Source: CALZFJ01 sp051878575
Lineage (GTDB): Bacteria; Bacteroidota; Bacteroidia; Bacteroidales; Muribaculaceae
Assembly (NCBI GenBank): GCA_051878575.1
Contig: JBJEKJ010000114.1
Span: 6,247 to 70,246 of the forward strand
DNA length: 64,000 nt
Reading direction: 5' to 3'
Both the position numbers and the translations under genes were made by a program. Within the stretch, counting starts at the first letter, position 1. Every line of letters starts with the position of its first letter. The notes beneath the pieces are model-generated. The model saw nothing but the letters and a program-made list of their open reading frames with translations. It did not search any database and was not told the DNA's origin. This document shows positions 1 through 9,594 of the stretch, piece after piece.

Positions 1-312
1 CACTGCATGGTTTGTACCCCATGGCTTAACACGGCCTTCGGGCACTGTGAAGCCCTTGGGGAGTGCGTCGAGCGATTGGAAACACAGCTCGCATGGAACA
101 TGGCCTTCATATTTTGCCAGAATCTGCTCGCGGAATTGCTGCTCGAAGTCGCGGCGGATTACCCACACGATTTTGCCGAATCCTGCCTTTATGGCATCAT
201 AGATGCTATAGTCCATAATGCTCTGACCTTGAGGTCCGAGCGTATCGAGCTGCTTCAAACCGCCATAGCGGCTACCCATACCGGCGGCTAAAAGGAATAA
301 TGTAGGTTTCAT
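1..312 (-). CDS. Sugar nucleotidyltransferase, N-terminal 104 residues (partial)
   Basis: The reading frame runs off the left edge, so only the N-terminus is present. It opens with a hydrophobic strand followed by LAAGMGSRYGGLKQ, the glycine-rich nucleotide-binding loop of the NTP-transferase (sugar-1-phosphate nucleotidylyltransferase) family. The family makes NDP-sugars from NTP and a sugar 1-phosphate in the cytoplasm. The substrate cannot be read from this fragment. It lies 62 bases downstream of galM and on the same strand as galK and galM, and no galT is visible, so a role in handling galactose 1-phosphate is possible (inference). The start is well supported by a strong AAGGAG sequence 7 bases upstream, which is unusual here. 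Other members of the family act on glucose 1-phosphate or mannose 1-phosphate, so the galactose link rests on context only. Confidence 0.8.
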   Translation of the reverse strand, partial: MKPTLFLLAAGMGSRYGGLKQLDTLGPQGQSIMDYSIYDAIKAGFGKIVWVIRRDFEQQFREQILAKYEGHVPCELCFQSLDALPKGFTVPEGRVKPWGTNHAV

Positions 313-319
313 TTTATTT

Positions 320-325
320 CTCCTT
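320..325 (-). promoter_or_regulatory. Strong Shine-Dalgarno sequence before the nucleotidyltransferase
   Basis: The minus strand reads AAGGAG seven bases before the ATG at 312. Most genes in this window lack such a purine box, as is usual in Bacteroidetes. It decides the start codon of the nucleotidyltransferase and suggests efficient translation of a downstream operon gene. Confidence 0.6.
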
Positions 326-374
326 TGTATTTAAAACTGTTCTGTGTTTGTTTAATAATTAATTACATCTTAGC

Positions 375-1415
375 TTACATCGTTTTGAAAGCAAACACTA
401 TTGTGCGCTTGTAGGTTTCACCTGCCTTCAGCTCCTGCGATGGAAACTGTGGCTTGTTTGGAGCATCGGGCACGCCCTGACACTCAATGGCCACACCATC
501 ATAGTCGTTGTAGCTGCGTCCGCTTTTGCTTATCGGTGAGCCTGCAAGCCAGTTGCCTGTGTACACCTGTACGGCGGGCTGGTCGGTGTAAACCTCGAGC
601 TTGCGACCGGCTTCAACATGGCATAATTCAGCTATTTTTTTCACTGATTTATCCCAATTGTCTACAAGCCAACAATTATCGTATCCTTTGCCATAGATAA
701 GAGCCGGGAAATCAGCCTTTATGTCTTCGCCAAGCTGCTTGGCAGTGGTGAAATCCATAGGAGTGCCAGCCACGTCATCTACGGCCCCCGTAGGAATCAG
801 CGTGTCATCGGTAGGCACATATTGGTGGCTTGCCAGCCACAATGAGTGCTCAAGAACCGAACCCGCGTTCTCTCCGCTAAGGTTGAAATAGGCATGGTTG
901 GTGAGGTTCACGATGGTGTCGGCATCGCTTTCAGCCGATAGGTCGATGCGAAGCTCATTGTTTTCACTCCAATGGTAAGTTACGGTCACTTTCATGTTTC
1001 CCGGATAGTTCTCGTCGCCATCAGGGCTGTTAAGCGTTAGAACTATGGAATCATCTACAATCTCGCTGTCCCATATCTTGTTTTGGAAGCCTTCAGGACC
1101 ACCGTGAAGGGCATTTGGTCCATTGTTGATGGCGAGCTGATACTGCTTGCCACCCACCGTGAACAGACCTTTTGCTATGCGGTTGGCATATCGGCCTGGC
1201 ACTTTGCCTGCACAGGGACCGTCGTAGAAGTAGTCAGCAGGATTGGTGTAGCCGAGCACCACGTCGGCGAGCTCGCTTTGTGCATTGGGAACTATAGCAG
1301 AAACGATGCCTGCGCCGAGAGCTGAGATCTCGACGCTTGCACCGTTGTTGTTTGTCAGTTTATATATGGCGATGTCGCCTTTTGGCGATTGGGCCATACG
1401 TTTTGTGATGTTCAT
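375..1415 (-). CDS. galM: Aldose 1-epimerase (galactose mutarotase)
   Basis: It interconverts alpha and beta anomers of galactose and other aldoses, supplying the alpha-galactose that galactokinase needs. The 346 residues match the usual GalM length. Family landmarks are present: GRYANRI with Asn78-Arg79, His104 in NALHGG, the proposed catalytic acid His174 in LTNHAYFN, Asp246 in GYDNCW, and the proposed catalytic base Glu311 in AIECQGVPDAPN. No signal peptide is seen, so it is cytoplasmic. The start lies one base after the galK stop, so the two genes are almost certainly co-transcribed and translationally coupled. Its position downstream of a galactan locus fits use of the released galactose. 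Confidence 0.95.
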   Translation of the reverse strand: MNITKRMAQSPKGDIAIYKLTNNNGASVEISALGAGIVSAIVPNAQSELADVVLGYTNPADYFYDGPCAGKVPGRYANRIAKGLFTVGGKQYQLAINNGPNALHGGPEGFQNKIWDSEIVDDSIVLTLNSPDGDENYPGNMKVTVTYHWSENNELRIDLSAESDADTIVNLTNHAYFNLSGENAGSVLEHSLWLASHQYVPTDDTLIPTGAVDDVAGTPMDFTTAKQLGEDIKADFPALIYGKGYDNCWLVDNWDKSVKKIAELCHVEAGRKLEVYTDQPAVQVYTGNWLAGSPISKSGRSYNDYDGVAIECQGVPDAPNKPQFPSQELKAGETYKRTIVFAFKTM

Positions 1416-1416
1416 C

Positions 1417-2553
1417 TTATTTTACAATTTTACGTGCGCCATCAGAGATGATTACATCATATATCTTTGGCTCGTGGCCATATTTGGCGGCAAATTTCTC
1501 TTTGGCAGTGGCAATGAACGAATCATAGAGCTCGTCTTTCACGAGGTTGATTGTGCATCCGCCGAAGCCGCCACCCATGATGCGTGATCCGGTCACGCCG
1601 CATTCCTTGGCAATGTCGTTCAGATAGTCGAGCTCCTCGCAACTTACCTCATAGAGTTTCGACATTCCTGCGTGGGTCTCATACATTTTGCGTCCCACTG
1701 TCTCGAAGTCGCCTGCCTCAAGAGCCGCGCACACTGCAAGCACACGCTCCTTCTCGCCGATTACATATTCGGCACGCATGTAGTCCTCCTCCGAGATTTG
1801 GTCTTTGATTCTGTTCAGGTCGTCCATCTCGGCGTCACGCAAAGTCTCGATTCCGAGGGCCTTTGCCACGCGCTCACACGATTCGCGGCGCTTGTTGTAT
1901 GGCGAGTCGACGAGCTCATGCTTAACCACAGAGTCGACGAGGACGAGTTTGTAGCCGTCGGCCTTGAAGGGGAAGTATTCAAATTCCATTGAGCGGCAGT
2001 CGAGGCGCATCAAGCAGTCTTTCTTGCCGAAAACCGATGCGAATTGGTCCATTATACCACAGTTTACGCCGCAATAGTTATGCTCGGTCGACTGGCCGAT
2101 GCGGGCAAGCTCGAATTTGTCGATCTTGTTGTCGTTGAACATGTCGTTCATGGCAAATGCAAAGCAGGATTCGAGTGCTGCCGACGACGACAGTCCGGCT
2201 CCCAATGGGATGTCGCCGGCAAAAATGGCGTCGAAGCCCTTTACGACTCCGCCACGCTTGATTATCTCGCGGCAAACGCCGAATATGTAACGTGCCCACT
2301 GCTCGCTTGGAGCATCTTCCTCGCGCAGTCCGAACTCAACGTAGGAGTCGATGTCGATAGAATACACGCGCACGATGTCAGTTCCGTTTTCCTTGATTTT
2401 GGCTTGGATACATTTGTCAATAGCCCCCGGGAACACAAAGCCACCATTGTAGTCGGTATGCTCACCAATAAGGTTGATACGGCCTGATGATGCGTAGAGG
2501 GTTCCGCCTTCGCCGAAAAGTTCTTTCAGCAGTTCTTTGATTTTTTCTTTCAT
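1417..2553 (-). CDS. galK: Galactokinase
   Basis: It phosphorylates alpha-D-galactose with ATP to galactose 1-phosphate, the entry step of the Leloir pathway, in the cytoplasm. The 378 residues carry the galactokinase signature GRINLIGEHTDYNGG (24-38), the GHMP ATP-binding loop LGAGLSSSAA (117-126), the likely catalytic Asp169 in GIMDQF, and the C-terminal GGGFGG motif (327-332). It is separated by 123 bases from the GH2 gene upstream on the same strand. No exact TAnnTTTG promoter is seen in that gap, so it may be read from the PUL transcript, from a weaker local promoter, or from both. It supports use of galactose released by the adjacent galactanase and galactosidase. Confidence 0.97.
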   Translation of the reverse strand: MKEKIKELLKELFGEGGTLYASSGRINLIGEHTDYNGGFVFPGAIDKCIQAKIKENGTDIVRVYSIDIDSYVEFGLREEDAPSEQWARYIFGVCREIIKRGGVVKGFDAIFAGDIPLGAGLSSSAALESCFAFAMNDMFNDNKIDKFELARIGQSTEHNYCGVNCGIMDQFASVFGKKDCLMRLDCRSMEFEYFPFKADGYKLVLVDSVVKHELVDSPYNKRRESCERVAKALGIETLRDAEMDDLNRIKDQISEEDYMRAEYVIGEKERVLAVCAALEAGDFETVGRKMYETHAGMSKLYEVSCEELDYLNDIAKECGVTGSRIMGGGFGGCTINLVKDELYDSFIATAKEKFAAKYGHEPKIYDVIISDGARKIVK

Positions 2554-2627
2554 TTTATTAGTTTTATTGAAGATTAAATAATCACGTGTTTGCTTTAAAT
2601 TAAAGTTACACCACGAAATTACTAATA

Positions 2628-2646
2628 ATTATTGAAATGCAATAAT
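2628..2646. repeat. Small AT-rich inverted repeat before galK
   Basis: ATTATTG and CAATAAT form perfect 7-base arms around a 5-base loop in the 123-base gap between the GH2 gene and galK. It could be a weak hairpin or an operator. The AT content makes chance occurrence plausible. Confidence 0.25.
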
Positions 2647-2676
2647 AAAATTATGTCAATAATTGGCAATAATGAA

Positions 2677-5115
2677 TCATTTCACGTTAATTAATAATTT
2701 ACACGGCTTGACGCCTTTGGCTGTGGCTGTAAATTCTATTGTCCCACTATCGGTCGAAGCCTGGACGATGGCGGTGAGTGCTCCGCTGAATAGCGGCATC
2801 TCGGGTGCCTGGAATGAGTTGAGGCATGTGGGGTCGCCGTTGGCCGTGGCGCGGAACTTGCCTGCTCCTGTCACCTTGAATTTCACCAAGCGGTTGTCGG
2901 TGGGCACGATATTTCCGTCCTTGTCGGCTACCTGCACCGTGATGTAGGCCAAATCTTCGCCGTCGGCAGCCAAGTTGTCGTGGTTGACGCTTGCTACGAG
3001 ATGATGCGGCTTCCCTGCTGTTCTCATTGTCTTCTCCATTGCCGGATATCCATTTGAGTCGTATGCCACCACTTTCACCTCTCCGGGCTCATATCTCACC
3101 TCATTCCACATTAGTCGGAAGCGGTTCATCAGCGTGGAATCGTTCTTCTCACGCATGCCGCAGCTCTTTCCGTTGACGAACAGCTCAGCCTTAGGATAGC
3201 TCGTATAGACGAAGACCGGCGTTATCTCTCCTTCCCTGCCCTTCCAGTTCCAGTGTGGCAGGATGTGCAGCGTGGGGGCTTTCTTGTTCCACACCGAGCG
3301 ATAGAGATAGTATCGGTCTTTCGGCAACGATGCGAGGTCGATTATTCCGAACACCGAGCTGTGATTTGGCCAAGCGTCGGTATCGTAGGGCGACGGCTCA
3401 CCGAGATAGTCGAATCCCGTCCACACGAATTGGCCTATCACCCACTCGTTGTCCTCATCGCGCGCAAAGTCATAGTCGGGAGTGTTGCTCCATGAGCAGG
3501 CCTCATTATCGTAGCTGTTGCTTTGATGGTCGGGGTGCGTCACTGTGTGGTGCTCGCCCCAAATCACAGGAAAATGGTATACGCCGCGGCTCGACACCGT
3601 CGATGCCGTCTCCGAGCCGAGAATCAGCCCTTGAGGCAGGCGTCGGTGGCATTCATCGTAGTATTGCGGCTTATAGTTGAATCCCGGAATGTCGAGTGAG
3701 GCTGCAAAGCCATTGTCGAGCACCGATTTGATTTGGTCGCATCCGCATGTGGCCGGGCGTGTCGGGTCGAGGCGGTGTATCACATCCTGGAGCATCACGA
3801 GCTCGTCCATTCCCACTTGGCTCCACTGTCCTGTCACTTCATTGCCTATCGACCACATCACCACTGCCGGAGAGTTGCGATAGTGCTTCACCATATTCTC
3901 CATGTCGCGCTTGGCCCACTCGTTGAAGAAGCGGCCGTAGCCGTTGGGCGACTTTGGCTGGAAGCTCCAGTCGTCGAATGGCTCCACCATAAGCATCATT
4001 CCGAGCTCGTCACATAGCTCCACAAGCTCGGGAGCCGGCATGTTGTGCGACGTGCGTATGGCATTCGCTCCCATCTCCTTCAGTAGCTCTACTTGGTGGC
4101 GCAGTGCGGCACGGTTGACGGCAGCGCCGAGCGGCCCGAGATCGTGGTGGTTGCACACGCCTTTGAATTTTGTAGGCTTGCCATTGAGGAAGAATCCCTT
4201 TTCAGGAATATATTTTATTTCGCGTATGCCAAAGCGGGTGTCGTAGCTGTCGACTACTTTGCCGTCGAGGCTAAGTGTTGTGGTTGCCATGTAGAGGGCA
4301 GGAGTGTCAGGACTCCACAGCTCAGGATTGTTTATCAGGAAATTCTGTGAGAATATCTGTCCGCGGGCGATGTACTCATTCTCCTTGCGGGCCACTTCGC
4401 GGCCTTTGGAGTCATTTATCACTGTTGTCACCATGATTTTCTCCCCATTCGGCCACTGCTTGAGTCGCTTTGCACCGGCTATTTCAATGTCTATCTTCAC
4501 TGTGGCGAATTCGTGCGACACCTCGGGGGTGGTGACGTATGTTCCCCACACGGGCACGTGCACGCGATGTGTGTTGATAAGGTGCACGTTGCGATAGAGT
4601 CCGGCTCCCGGATACCATCGCGATGCTTGCTCAAAATTCTCAAGGTCAACCTCAAGCGTGTTTCTTCCGGGGCGGACTGCCGAGTTTATGTCGACGTAGA
4701 ATGAATTGTAGCCGTAGGGCCAATACCCCACCTCCTTGCCGTTAACCCTCACATGAGCATTGCTCATAGCACCATCGAAAAGCAGAGTGAGCGAGCGGCA
4801 TGCGGTGTCGGCTATCTCAAAAGTAGTCCTGTAGGAACCTTTTCCAATGAATGGGAGTCCGCCTGTGCGCCCGGTTTTCCATGTTGCCACTTTCTCTCCG
4901 TTTTGCTCTACTGCCACTTTTTGTAGGTCGTTATTACGGTCGAAAGGCCCGAAAATTGCCCAATCATGGGGAATTGATACATTTTGCCACACCGATTCGG
5001 CAGTTGCCTCGCCATGGCAGAATTGCCATGAATCTTTCAATAGAGACTCTTGGCGTGCGCCAAAAGCCCCTATTGAAGTGATCATCGCAGTCATTAAAAA
5101 TGCTGATATTCTCAT
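2677..5115 (-). CDS. GH2 beta-galactosidase, secreted
   Basis: This is a glycoside hydrolase family 2 enzyme expected to remove terminal beta-galactose from galacto-oligosaccharides. A cleavable signal peptide covers about residues 1-20, and no lipobox is seen, so it is probably periplasmic. The N-terminal sugar-binding domain spans about 25-185, an immunoglobulin-like domain about 190-300, and the TIM barrel about 305-600. The acid/base is Glu426 in WSIGNEV and the nucleophile is Glu502 in LGSETAS. The C-terminal 200 residues resemble the DUF4982 and invasin-like domains of Bacteroidetes GH2 enzymes. At 812 residues the length is typical of that group. It lies 23 bases after the GH53 gene as the last hydrolase of the locus. 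GH2 also contains glucuronidases and mannosidases, so beta-galactosidase is inferred from the GH53 and galK neighbours. Confidence 0.85.
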   Translation of the reverse strand: MRISAFLMTAMITSIGAFGARQESLLKDSWQFCHGEATAESVWQNVSIPHDWAIFGPFDRNNDLQKVAVEQNGEKVATWKTGRTGGLPFIGKGSYRTTFEIADTACRSLTLLFDGAMSNAHVRVNGKEVGYWPYGYNSFYVDINSAVRPGRNTLEVDLENFEQASRWYPGAGLYRNVHLINTHRVHVPVWGTYVTTPEVSHEFATVKIDIEIAGAKRLKQWPNGEKIMVTTVINDSKGREVARKENEYIARGQIFSQNFLINNPELWSPDTPALYMATTTLSLDGKVVDSYDTRFGIREIKYIPEKGFFLNGKPTKFKGVCNHHDLGPLGAAVNRAALRHQVELLKEMGANAIRTSHNMPAPELVELCDELGMMLMVEPFDDWSFQPKSPNGYGRFFNEWAKRDMENMVKHYRNSPAVVMWSIGNEVTGQWSQVGMDELVMLQDVIHRLDPTRPATCGCDQIKSVLDNGFAASLDIPGFNYKPQYYDECHRRLPQGLILGSETASTVSSRGVYHFPVIWGEHHTVTHPDHQSNSYDNEACSWSNTPDYDFARDEDNEWVIGQFVWTGFDYLGEPSPYDTDAWPNHSSVFGIIDLASLPKDRYYLYRSVWNKKAPTLHILPHWNWKGREGEITPVFVYTSYPKAELFVNGKSCGMREKNDSTLMNRFRLMWNEVRYEPGEVKVVAYDSNGYPAMEKTMRTAGKPHHLVASVNHDNLAADGEDLAYITVQVADKDGNIVPTDNRLVKFKVTGAGKFRATANGDPTCLNSFQAPEMPLFSGALTAIVQASTDSGTIEFTATAKGVKPCKLLINVK

Positions 5116-5138
5116 TTTACACAGTATATGTTTTTTGT

Positions 5139-6191
5139 TTAGTTAGTTTTGAACGGTTCAAGTGCCACTGTGGGAGTACCATATTCGAAACAACCTTTGT
5201 TGTAGCCGCCATTATAGCCTGCCGGAGCCTCAGGCTCCCAATAGAAGATGCCTTTAAGATTACCGGTGGCTATACCTTTGGCCATTAGCGAGGATATGAA
5301 TGACTTGCAGGTCTCGGCATAGTTGTAATCCATACCCACCTCACATATCATTACCGGCTTGCCGTAGGTGGTGCTCACTGTTTTGATTGTTGCAATACAG
5401 CTCTCCACTATCGATTCCCAATTATCGGGTTCAGGATATAGCGACATGCCTATCATGTCGTATTTCCCACCGCAGTTCTTCAGTGTTCCGAAAATGCGGG
5501 TGTACAAGTCAAGTCGGTTTCCGCTATCCAAGTGAATTATCGCCAATGCCTCAGGAAATACGGCCTTTATTGCATCGTAGGCCGTATTCACAAGATCGGC
5601 ATAATTCTGACCATTGGTGTACTCTCCTATAGGATATAACATTCCGCCTCGCGTTTCATTGCCTATCTGCACCCATTCAGGTTCAATATTAAGTTTTTTT
5701 AACTTCGACAGCATCTCATTCACATGGTTGGCTACTGCTTCTTTAAGTTGGGTAAGGTCGTAGTCGGCCCATGCGGCGGGCGTAATCTGGTTGCCCGGAT
5801 CGGCCCATGTGTCGCTGAAATGGAAGTCGATCATCAGGCGCAGACCGAGAGCATTGGCTCGACGGGCTTTATAGACCACGTCATCGATATTGTTCCATCC
5901 CTCGGTAGGGTTAACCCACACTCGAAGTCGTATTGCATTCACTCCGCAATCCTCTTTCAGCAGCTGCATACATTCCTTTTGTACGCCGTCGGCGTCGGTG
6001 AACGTGTAGCCTTCGGCCTCTAATTCCGACAGCCAGCTCACGTCGGCGCCCTTGGCGAATGCCGTTCGGTCGATAGGTAGTGTCTCGGGCGTTTCGCCTC
6101 CGATAGTGATTGGGCTATCCTGTTTGCAGGCTCCGAGTGCTATTATAGCCACGATGATAGTGGCCGAAAATATATTTTTTAGAATATTCAT
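5139..6191 (-). CDS. GH53 endo-beta-1,4-galactanase lipoprotein
   Basis: It cuts the beta-1,4-galactan backbone found in pectic side chains (arabinogalactan type I). The first 22 residues form a lipoprotein signal ending in a lipobox, with Cys22 as the lipidation site, so surface or periplasmic anchoring is expected. GH53 hallmarks are clear: the strand IDFHFSDTWADPGNQ (121-135), the acid/base Glu179 in VQIGNET, and the nucleophile Glu284 in MICEVG. The length of 350 residues is that of a single catalytic domain. It sits 17 bases after the SusE-like gene and 23 before GH2. This is the most diagnostic enzyme for the substrate of the locus, because characterised GH53 members act only on beta-1,4-galactans. 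Confidence 0.95.
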   Translation of the reverse strand: MNILKNIFSATIIVAIIALGACKQDSPITIGGETPETLPIDRTAFAKGADVSWLSELEAEGYTFTDADGVQKECMQLLKEDCGVNAIRLRVWVNPTEGWNNIDDVVYKARRANALGLRLMIDFHFSDTWADPGNQITPAAWADYDLTQLKEAVANHVNEMLSKLKKLNIEPEWVQIGNETRGGMLYPIGEYTNGQNYADLVNTAYDAIKAVFPEALAIIHLDSGNRLDLYTRIFGTLKNCGGKYDMIGMSLYPEPDNWESIVESCIATIKTVSTTYGKPVMICEVGMDYNYAETCKSFISSLMAKGIATGNLKGIFYWEPEAPAGYNGGYNKGCFEYGTPTVALEPFKTN

Positions 6192-6208
6192 AGTCGTATC
6201 CTCCTATA

Positions 6209-7906
6209 TTATTTTGCTGTTAAACTATAAGTGCACTTGCACAGGTCTACGGTGAGAGTGCATGTGTGGCCTGCCAATGCTGCATCGTCGGTTATGTTGT
6301 TGCCCACGAAGAACAACTCTCCATTGCTGCCTCCGAATTTAAGTCCCCAGTCATTGTTAAGGATTAAATGGAAACCCCATTCCGAAGCTGTAGCGATCTC
6401 TACATCGGCTGTGTAGACGCCGGGCGTAGAGGTGGGTGTCATATCGGTTAGGCTCCAGTCGTCGTTGAATCCGCAGTATTGTACGCTGCTTACAGCCGTT
6501 GATGAGTAGGTCAGATATTTGAGCGATACATTCATCAGATACAATCCGGGCGTCGGAGCGGGTATGTTGGTGCCATCGCCTTCAACAAGCGTTCCCATTG
6601 CCTCATTGCCATCACCAAGAGTGTAGACTTTGTTCCAGTTCCCTTCTTCAAGTGCCACTTTATATCCCCACAGCGAGTTCACGTTGCAGAGTGCCGCATA
6701 GTTGAGATCATCCTCGTTATAGAGTTTTATGGTGTTGTCGAATGTCCAATTTCCTGATATTCCATCGTCGATGCCAATAAGATAGAGGTATTTTTGCACT
6801 TCCTCCACCGGTTCGCCGGCTCCTTGCTGTACCTCACATGCCCATGCGTTGGGGTCGCTGAGTTTTAGAGAGAGAGTCACCTCGCCGGCAGTCGGAATAT
6901 TCACGCTGATCTCGCTTGCCTCACTGCCAAAAGTTATAGCAGAGCCATTGCTGCCAAAAGCCACCGGCGTGTCGATTGCTGCATCGTCTACGCACTTGGT
7001 GTCAACGTTATATTGCTTGCCTGTGCCTGCAATCTTAATTTTGCCGGGTCCGGCTGCTGTGGCATTGCAAGTGAGCGTCCATGTGTTCTGCTTGCGGTTG
7101 AATGTCATCTCGCCTGAAAGATCGCCCGTCACGGTGAGCGATGGAATGAGAAGAGCGCTCCATTCCTCCTTATTGGTGTCGACGATTACATAGTAGCAGC
7201 CCTCCAGTCCCGGGAACCAGAAATTCCACTGAGTGTCATCGGCTGATATATGAAATTCCGAGCCATCAACGCCTGTGTTGCCCCATGTGGTGCCGTCGCC
7301 CTCGCGCAGGAACCAGTTGTACCAACCGGCAACTCCCATAAAGCCCTTGTAGACTCCGTCGGATGCCGGTGAGGCAAGAGTGTTGCCTGTGTCGGTGCGG
7401 TTGGATTCGAGAATGAATCCCACGCTCATATCGATTACATAGGGCGTAACGTTTATCACAAGCACGTTGCTGTAGGTTGGTGCGATGTTGGCGCCGAGAG
7501 TCGATTTTATGCGTATGAAAAGCGGCTTGGAAACAGCCTCGTTGAAACCGACTTTGGCAATGGTTGAGTTAAGTTGGCCGGCTGTGAACTGCTTTGCGTA
7601 CACACCTTCGTCGACAATTATTTCGCTTGTGCGCGTGAAGTCTTCGGTGTCGGAGAACTGAATGGTATTTGTAGTGGCATTCTGAGGAGCCTTCACGAGC
7701 GGATTGCTTAGCGTGAGAGTGCCATTGTCGTTCCAATATAGGGTCAGGGCAAGGGCGTTGGAGTTCTCAAATGTCAGCACGATGTCGCCCGACCCGTCGA
7801 CGGTCACATTATCAGCACCATTGGTGGTGAGAAAGTCGCCGTCTTTGTTGCACGAGGAAGCTATGAGTGCAACAATAGCTATGATGATATATTTGATATT
7901 TTTCAT
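6209..7906 (-). CDS. SusE/SusF-like surface glycan-binding lipoprotein
   Basis: This 565-residue protein has a lipoprotein signal with Cys19 followed by the acidic stretch NKDGD, consistent with export to the cell surface in Bacteroidetes. The N-terminal part (about 25-150) resembles the SusE immunoglobulin-like domain. Two or three beta-rich modules follow, and the last two (about 375-565) resemble SusE/SusF starch-binding modules, with several exposed Trp such as GNWTFDN and NDDWSLTD. It binds glycan and has no catalytic motif. It lies 15 bases downstream of susD and 17 upstream of GH53, the usual place of a surface glycan-binding protein in a PUL. Galactan as the ligand is inferred from the neighbours. 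Confidence 0.85.
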   Translation of the reverse strand: MKNIKYIIIAIVALIASSCNKDGDFLTTNGADNVTVDGSGDIVLTFENSNALALTLYWNDNGTLTLSNPLVKAPQNATTNTIQFSDTEDFTRTSEIIVDEGVYAKQFTAGQLNSTIAKVGFNEAVSKPLFIRIKSTLGANIAPTYSNVLVINVTPYVIDMSVGFILESNRTDTGNTLASPASDGVYKGFMGVAGWYNWFLREGDGTTWGNTGVDGSEFHISADDTQWNFWFPGLEGCYYVIVDTNKEEWSALLIPSLTVTGDLSGEMTFNRKQNTWTLTCNATAAGPGKIKIAGTGKQYNVDTKCVDDAAIDTPVAFGSNGSAITFGSEASEISVNIPTAGEVTLSLKLSDPNAWACEVQQGAGEPVEEVQKYLYLIGIDDGISGNWTFDNTIKLYNEDDLNYAALCNVNSLWGYKVALEEGNWNKVYTLGDGNEAMGTLVEGDGTNIPAPTPGLYLMNVSLKYLTYSSTAVSSVQYCGFNDDWSLTDMTPTSTPGVYTADVEIATASEWGFHLILNNDWGLKFGGSNGELFFVGNNITDDAALAGHTCTLTVDLCKCTYSLTAK

Positions 7907-7921
7907 TGTTTTGACTGAAAT

Positions 7922-9574
7922 TTAGTAATTGGGATTTTTGAGGTTCGGATTTGCCGACAATTCGGCTGTCGGAATCGGATATACGTTGTAGCGGCTGTTG
8001 GTGGCACGTCCGTCGACTGTCCCTCCCTTCCATTGCCACAAGTAGTCGCCTCCGGTGAACAATCCGTAGCGTATCAGGTCGGTGCGTCGCACACACTCCC
8101 AGTAGAGCTCTCTTGCTCGCTCGTCGAGGATGAACCTCAGGTTGAGCTTGTCGGCAGTGATGTTGCCCGATTGGTCGCCATAGGCGCGTTCACGGATTTC
8201 GTTCACGAATTGTAGGGCATCGGTAGTCGTGTATCCGCTTCCACCGCGCAACACAGCCTCGGCAGCCATCAGATACACGTCGGCAAGGCGGAATACGGGA
8301 AAGTCGATGTTGGCTCCGTCGGCTCCGGTGTCGCTAGCCGCATTTCCATTGTCATCGAGATTTGAGTATTTCTCACCGAAGTAACCATAGGCTTGGTCGT
8401 CGATAGCTTTGTCGAGCCATTGCTGCTGGTCGGTGGTGAAGAACATGGCGCGGCTGTCGGCCGTGGTGTTCACGTCGCCGAAAAGTTCAGGGAGCTCGCC
8501 TCTCACGCGGAACATTCCCCATCCGCTCGTCAGTCCGTAGTCGGCCGCTCTCTGTAAGCTCGAGTTGCCGCACTGGCCGCACACTATGTAGGTGGTGGCA
8601 CCCCACGACACGGTGTTTGTGCCGTCGACCACGAAGTTGAATATAAGCTCGTTGGTACGCTTGTCGTTGTCGGCGCTGAAAAGAGTGGCGTATGGCGGCA
8701 TCGTGATGCTCACAGTTACTTTCTCATCGTCTATTTCCACCTCTTTATTATAGGTTATGGATTCTTTGGCGAGAGAATAGCCTCCATTGATTATTTTCTT
8801 GCAATATGAGATGCAGTCGGTGTAGTGATTGCCGCCGCCATACACCTCGGCATTGAGATAAAGGCGTGCGAGCAGTGCCCATGCGGCTCCTTGCGGGGCA
8901 TGTCCGTAGGTTACCGTTGAGCGGTCGGAAAGGTCGTTCTCGATAGCCTTCAGCTCGCTCTCGATGTATGCGAACAATTGCGAGTTGGAGTATGCCTCGG
9001 GAATGAATGCTCCGATTGACATTGTCTCATCCACAAATGGGCCCTTCCCGAAAAGGTCGAGGACATAATAATAGGCAAGTGCGCGCAAGAAACGGGCCTC
9101 GGCACGGAATTTCACTATTTTGGCTTGTTGTTCCGAAGTGAATCCGCCTATTGCGTCGTCGCCTGCGTGGCGCAGGAACTCATTGCACAGCGTGATGGTG
9201 TAGTATAGCCTGTAGTAGGTGTCGGCTACCCATGGATCGTTGGCATCCCATGTCATGTAAGAGAGATCCTCCATTTTGTCGCCACTAAGCCATGTGGCGG
9301 CCATCTCCTCGGTGGGACCTTCCTGAAGGTTAAAATATCCGCGCAGGAAGTCGTGTCCGTTATTGCTTGCGATGTCGGCATTTCCGCCGCCTTTCTCCTG
9401 TCCTACTATCACGTAGGATGCGTAGAGCTTGGCAAGAACCAGCTCGTAGTTATTGGCATCGGCGTAGACTGCATCAGCATCGGTTTCAGTCACCGGGCGC
9501 TGATTGAGGTCGTCGGTGCAGGCGCCGAGTGCGATCGTCATTAATGTGAATATTGAGAATATTATCTTTTTCAT
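7922..9574 (-). CDS. SusD/RagB-family nutrient-binding outer membrane lipoprotein
   Basis: SusD proteins form the lid over the SusC channel and deliver oligosaccharides. The protein has 550 residues with a lipoprotein signal ending in GAC, Cys19. The N-terminal segment after the cysteine (TDDLNQRPVTETD) and the helical TPR-like region with RAEARFLRALAYYYVLDLFG (about 155-175) are typical of SusD. The C-terminus carries the ELYWECVRRTDLIRYG motif seen across the family. It lies 20 bases after susC and 15 before the SusE-like gene, within one operon. The substrate is probably galactan oligosaccharide, by context. Confidence 0.95.
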   Translation of the reverse strand: MKKIIFSIFTLMTIALGACTDDLNQRPVTETDADAVYADANNYELVLAKLYASYVIVGQEKGGGNADIASNNGHDFLRGYFNLQEGPTEEMAATWLSGDKMEDLSYMTWDANDPWVADTYYRLYYTITLCNEFLRHAGDDAIGGFTSEQQAKIVKFRAEARFLRALAYYYVLDLFGKGPFVDETMSIGAFIPEAYSNSQLFAYIESELKAIENDLSDRSTVTYGHAPQGAAWALLARLYLNAEVYGGGNHYTDCISYCKKIINGGYSLAKESITYNKEVEIDDEKVTVSITMPPYATLFSADNDKRTNELIFNFVVDGTNTVSWGATTYIVCGQCGNSSLQRAADYGLTSGWGMFRVRGELPELFGDVNTTADSRAMFFTTDQQQWLDKAIDDQAYGYFGEKYSNLDDNGNAASDTGADGANIDFPVFRLADVYLMAAEAVLRGGSGYTTTDALQFVNEIRERAYGDQSGNITADKLNLRFILDERARELYWECVRRTDLIRYGLFTGGDYLWQWKGGTVDGRATNSRYNVYPIPTAELSANPNLKNPNY

Positions 9575-9594
9575 CTCTTTTTCGATTTTTAATA

